Assembly: GCA_037074705.1 (NCBI GenBank)
Contig: CM073590.1
Coordinates: forward strand, 39,827,895-39,891,894
Direction: 5' to 3'
Length of the DNA: 64,000 nucleotides
Origin: Zhengitettix transpicula
Lineage: Eukaryota > Arthropoda > Insecta > Orthoptera > Tetrigidae
Part shown: one piece after another, positions 61,040 to 64,000 of the stretch
Layout: each line of letters starts with the position of its first letter
How positions within the stretch are numbered: the stretch's first letter is position 1
Program-made: the position numbers and the translations under genes
The notes under the pieces: model-generated
Database searches by the model: none
What the model was told of the DNA's origin: nothing
The model's input: only the letters and a program-made list of their open reading frames with translations

Positions 61040-61455
61040 TTTACCTAGACCTGTTCTGAGAGGTGTATGTTCCGGGGTCACAGACCTTGGGCATACGGTA
61101 AGAGTTGTTCTCTGTTCCCATTGGAACAGTCGGCCAGCTGCCTCCTAAACTGGTCGAGGTACGGAGAAGGGAATGCTGCGACCCCACAGCAAACTTTCTT
61201 CCACTATCGGAAGGGCGTGGGACAAGTACCCAATGCCCGACCTACCTGATGCAGGTTTTTCTAGGGTTTTCCCTGCATTACTTTTAGGCGAATGCCGGGT
61301 ATGATCCTTAAACCATAGCCCAGGGGCCCTTGTTAACCCTTGGCTACCTTGCTCTGCCCTTCCGCATTCCCCCTTTCAAATCCCTTACTATGCTATTAAA
61401 GGGGAGTTGCCACCATGTGGATTACCCTCATGTAGCCTGTTACCCTAAAAAAAAG
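61040..61455 (-). repeat. Interspersed repeat family A, copy 6 (fullest)
   Basis: Inverted relative to the other copies and the most complete. Read on the minus strand it runs from taacaggctacatgagggta through the ctcccctttaatagc, gcatcaggtaggtcgggcat and ctcgaccagtttaggaggca blocks to aacagagaacaactcttacc and acctctcagaacaggtct. It is bordered by T-runs on the minus strand at one end and by A-runs at the other (ttttttta at start; aggtaaaaaaa at finish), giving weakly inverted termini. No coding region. Confidence 0.8.
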
Positions 61456-61794
61456 ATCGGAAAAATGTTATTAATACGAGTTTTGGAATACAGAGATGGT
61501 TACTTGGCGACACAATTCGAGAAACACCAAGGTTAAGAGCTCTCATGCTTTCCCGGTGTAAATTCTTAATGAATTCTTGGCGGTTGACCAACCGGTTTAG
61601 ATTTTTAATTTTATCCAACGTTTCCGGGAACATTCTAAGAACTCAGATGAGGCTCCGTGACACATTTGTTATATGGAGCCACTGAATTGATGCTTTATGT
61701 GAGTTCATAAAACATATTGACAGTATAGAAATGAAAAAAATTACGTTTGAATTAAAATTAATATTAAGAAATATAGCCAAATACAGATCAATAC
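61456..61794. other. No gene recognised
   Basis: No feature supported. Confidence 0.5.
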
Positions 61795-61940
61795 AAGAGC
61801 CTAGAGCTGCAATCGTCAGTTGACAATCTCTTCTTAGCACCTGAAGAAAGGCACAAGAATCCCAGAAACGTTGTGTTGTATTTATATTATCACTTAATTT
61901 GTCTGTATTGGCTATCTTTCTTATTATTATATAAATAGTA
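61795..61940 (+). mobile_element. Penelope-like 3' tail, copy 2
   Basis: gagcctagagctgcaatcg, cttcttagcac, CTGAAGA (61841-61847), a 17-base spacer, GAAACG (61865-61870), then ttgtatttatattatcactt and ggctatctttcttattatta. All blocks align with 29890-30070 and the inverted 43.3-kb copy. There is no coding sequence upstream. Confidence 0.55.
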
Positions 61941-62979
61941 TACACCATAACATTCAGTTTACAATGGAGATTGAAGAAGATGGCACATTAACTTTTCTGG
62001 TCTTACTTATTAACAAGAAACCTGTTGGAAAATTTGGACTCTCTGTGTACAGGTAGCCCACACACAAATGTTTACATTTCAATGCGAATAGTTTCCATTA
62101 TCCAGTACACAAAAAATGGCGTTACAAATTTTAATACACAGCGCACGACCCATCGTATATGAAGACAACTTTGCTTCTGAAATAGAACATATGCTGCAGC
62201 ATTCATAATAAATGGATTCTTAGAAAGGGAAATAGGCGTGGGTCTTAAAAAAGAAAGAAAAGGAAGAGAAGATTGAATCAACACCTACATAAATACATCA
62301 ATAAACGAATTTAAGTCAGAAAAAATAATTTATTAATGTAAACTTAAACAACGTTACAACGCTTATTTTTGATATAATCAAGTTCAAGTTTAATTTTTTT
62401 TGGAGAGACAGGGCATGCATGACTGTAATGGCCGAAAAAAACATAAAAACACTTAAAAATAAAAATAAATAAAATAGACAACGGCAATTAAATCAGATGG
62501 AGACGTGCACGCCACCAGAAATTCTCCAGACTTTAAATATCAGAGTACGGTCATTTTGTTCACGTAACGGAGGATTTTCCTTCCATGAGCAGGGCAGACA
62601 ACATAAAATATTGACAGGATCCTGGCCAAACTTAACATCATGAACATTTTTCGGCCACAAAACCTAATAAGACAGATTATTGGGTCGGTAAAAGATAACA
62701 TTGGCTTAAAACTGCTTGATTTTATCAAATTCTTTGCAATTGCGGGCAAAACATATAGTATAGAATATATATAATATAACATCGTTGTCGGCATTGCCCG
62801 ATAGTGTGAGTCAGTCGGGGACAAGTGTTCGGAGAGGGAGTAGTAGAAGGCAGTGTGGTACTGCGTATTGAGACGTCGTTTTATTTAAACGGTCTGTGGG
62901 ACTTAACATGAACCTTCTTGCTTTGTGAATATTGTATAACACCAAAAATTTCTGTAAAATTCACAAGAATTAGTAGATT
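61941..62979. other. No gene; right copy of a duplicated segment
   Basis: Includes 62472-62574, the second copy of the 104-bp segment at 60756-60859. The overlapping 94-codon minus ORF (62540-62824) has no recognisable domain. Confidence 0.45.
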
Positions 62980-63990
62980 ACCAATGTATAATGTACATAT
63001 TATTTAAAAAATTTTCTTTTAATTATTGGCGGCGTAACTTTGAGGCCAGAGAATTGTAAAGAACATAATTGTTTTGCGCAAAAAAGCAGAGACTATGATG
63101 ATTGCAACGGCGGTTGTTGTCGGAAAAGCGTACGTATATAAGACGCTCAGAACTTTAACGGAGAACAGGCAGTGTGTTTTGGGGTAGTCATGGCAGAATG
63201 TTTTTGGTCACGGCTAGATGGAATATAGCTTTTGAAACCAGCCGAGGATTCTGGTAAATAAATAATGAAGAATTCAGCAAAGTATAGGCTGAATATCATC
63301 ACCGTTTGTATGAAAGGTTTTTATACCGCAAAACTGAGTGTGACAATACGTACGACAGTCAAGTTCGTGAAACAGTACAGTAGAAAGACGCCGAAATTGT
63401 TATGAAGTGAGACGATAATATGGTCTGTTAATAAAATATTGTTCTATTAAAATAAAAATAAGCACGAGTGCGCAAACCAGACCAGCTTTTAATAAAAATA
63501 GTATGTGGACACGTAATTTTGTAAACATTTACGAAAATATAGTTTACCGCTAGATTTCTCTGGATTTAACATATTTCTCTAATTTGTTTTTGTTGTTAGA
63601 TTCTTTTTATAAAATTTGTTATTGCAAATTAAATTCATATTTTTCCTTTGTCTTTGGTGAAAATTGCAAATCACTGTCTTTATTAGAGGCCCTATAAACG
63701 GCCCTGGAGTTTTTGATTCTCTTTAAATCTGAGTCATTTAATAAAAATATAAATGTACAAATTTCATTGTACGATCTAAATTGTAAAATAAATAATCTTT
63801 TGTTAATTTTAGTTCAATTTCAAGATAAAATCCGGTAAACTTTCTTACTTTGTTTTATTTAATTTTTCTCTAACGTGTGGACACTTTGTTAACTTTTCTA
63901 ATAATTTTCTTTATGTTTTGTATGCTACATAATTTGGCACTCCAACGTGGGACTTTTGTTTCAGTAATATTTTGTATATTACAATATAGA
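62980..63990 (+). mobile_element. Diverged family C-like LTR, plus orientation
   Basis: Shares ttattggcggcgtaa (63024-63038) with the minus-strand start of family C. It also has aggccctataaacggccctg, corresponding to family C aggcccgatagtcggccctg. A TATA motif (cgtatataag, 63133-63142) is present. The right end carries TTTGGCACTCCAACGTGGGA (63933-63952), a good match to the tRNA-Lys-type site TGGCGCCCAACGTGGGGC. It then ends atattacaatata 26 bases later, the same terminal layout as the 22.47-kb unit. The window ends here, so whether a retroelement body follows cannot be seen. Confidence 0.5.
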
Positions 63991-64000
63991 AACTCTTTAT

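Noticed and set aside
1..64000. CRISPR array, bacterial operon or prophage
   Set aside because: No regularly spaced short repeats, no ribosome-binding-site-led gene runs, and all recognisable coding remnants are eukaryotic transposons.

Overview
The window looks like non-genic DNA from a large, repeat-rich insect genome. It is strongly AT-rich and no open frame exceeds about 200 codons. I found no intact host gene, no rRNA, no functional tRNA, no operon-like layout and no CRISPR array. Almost everything I can name is a decayed arthropod transposable element: rosa-type mariner, a second mariner, Helitron, Jockey-like LINEs, a Gypsy/Ty3 LTR element, Penelope-like tails, tRNA-derived SINEs and LTR-like repeats. 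The element mix suggests a hemimetabolous insect with a large genome (cockroach, stick insect or similar), but that is inference; I cannot name the species.

Layout, left to right. 0-7 kb: two head-to-tail copies of an interspersed repeat I call family A, then a GC-richer, hairpin-dense block with no ORF (2.9-4.05 kb), then a solo-LTR-like repeat (family B) with a family A copy inside it. 7-23 kb: AT-rich DNA with a nearly perfect 181-bp inverted repeat (10.28-11.04 kb), SINE remnants (15.1, 17.4 kb), and two LTR-like units bordered by TA microsatellites (15.7-16.7 and 22.47-22.71 kb). 23-46 kb: a second family B copy, Penelope-type tails, family C LTR-like copies (30.4 and 39.5 kb), a SINE, and a Jockey 3' fragment on the minus strand. 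46-54 kb is the densest part: a third family C copy ending in a snap-back hairpin, a rosa mariner, a Helitron 5' end, a LINE 3' end, an internally deleted Gypsy element with both LTRs, and more Helitron sequence. 54-64 kb: a second mariner, two more family A copies, a possible cis-regulatory site cluster (59.94-60.32 kb), a duplicated 104-bp segment, a Penelope tail, and a diverged family C-like LTR running to the window edge.

There is no cooperating gene set. Each element is defective and the coding remnants carry frameshifts, stops or large deletions. Three signals are not explained by standard labels. First, a recurring unit has a primer-binding-site-like sequence a few tens of bases from a TTGTRRTRA-type end that abuts a TA microsatellite. 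Second, the 2.9-4.05 kb block holds serial tetraloop hairpins. Third, Penelope-type tails repeat in tandem at 42.6-43.4 kb. Candidate host regulatory DNA (20.53-20.69, 28.66-28.90, 59.94-60.32 kb) is proposed only from motif clustering.
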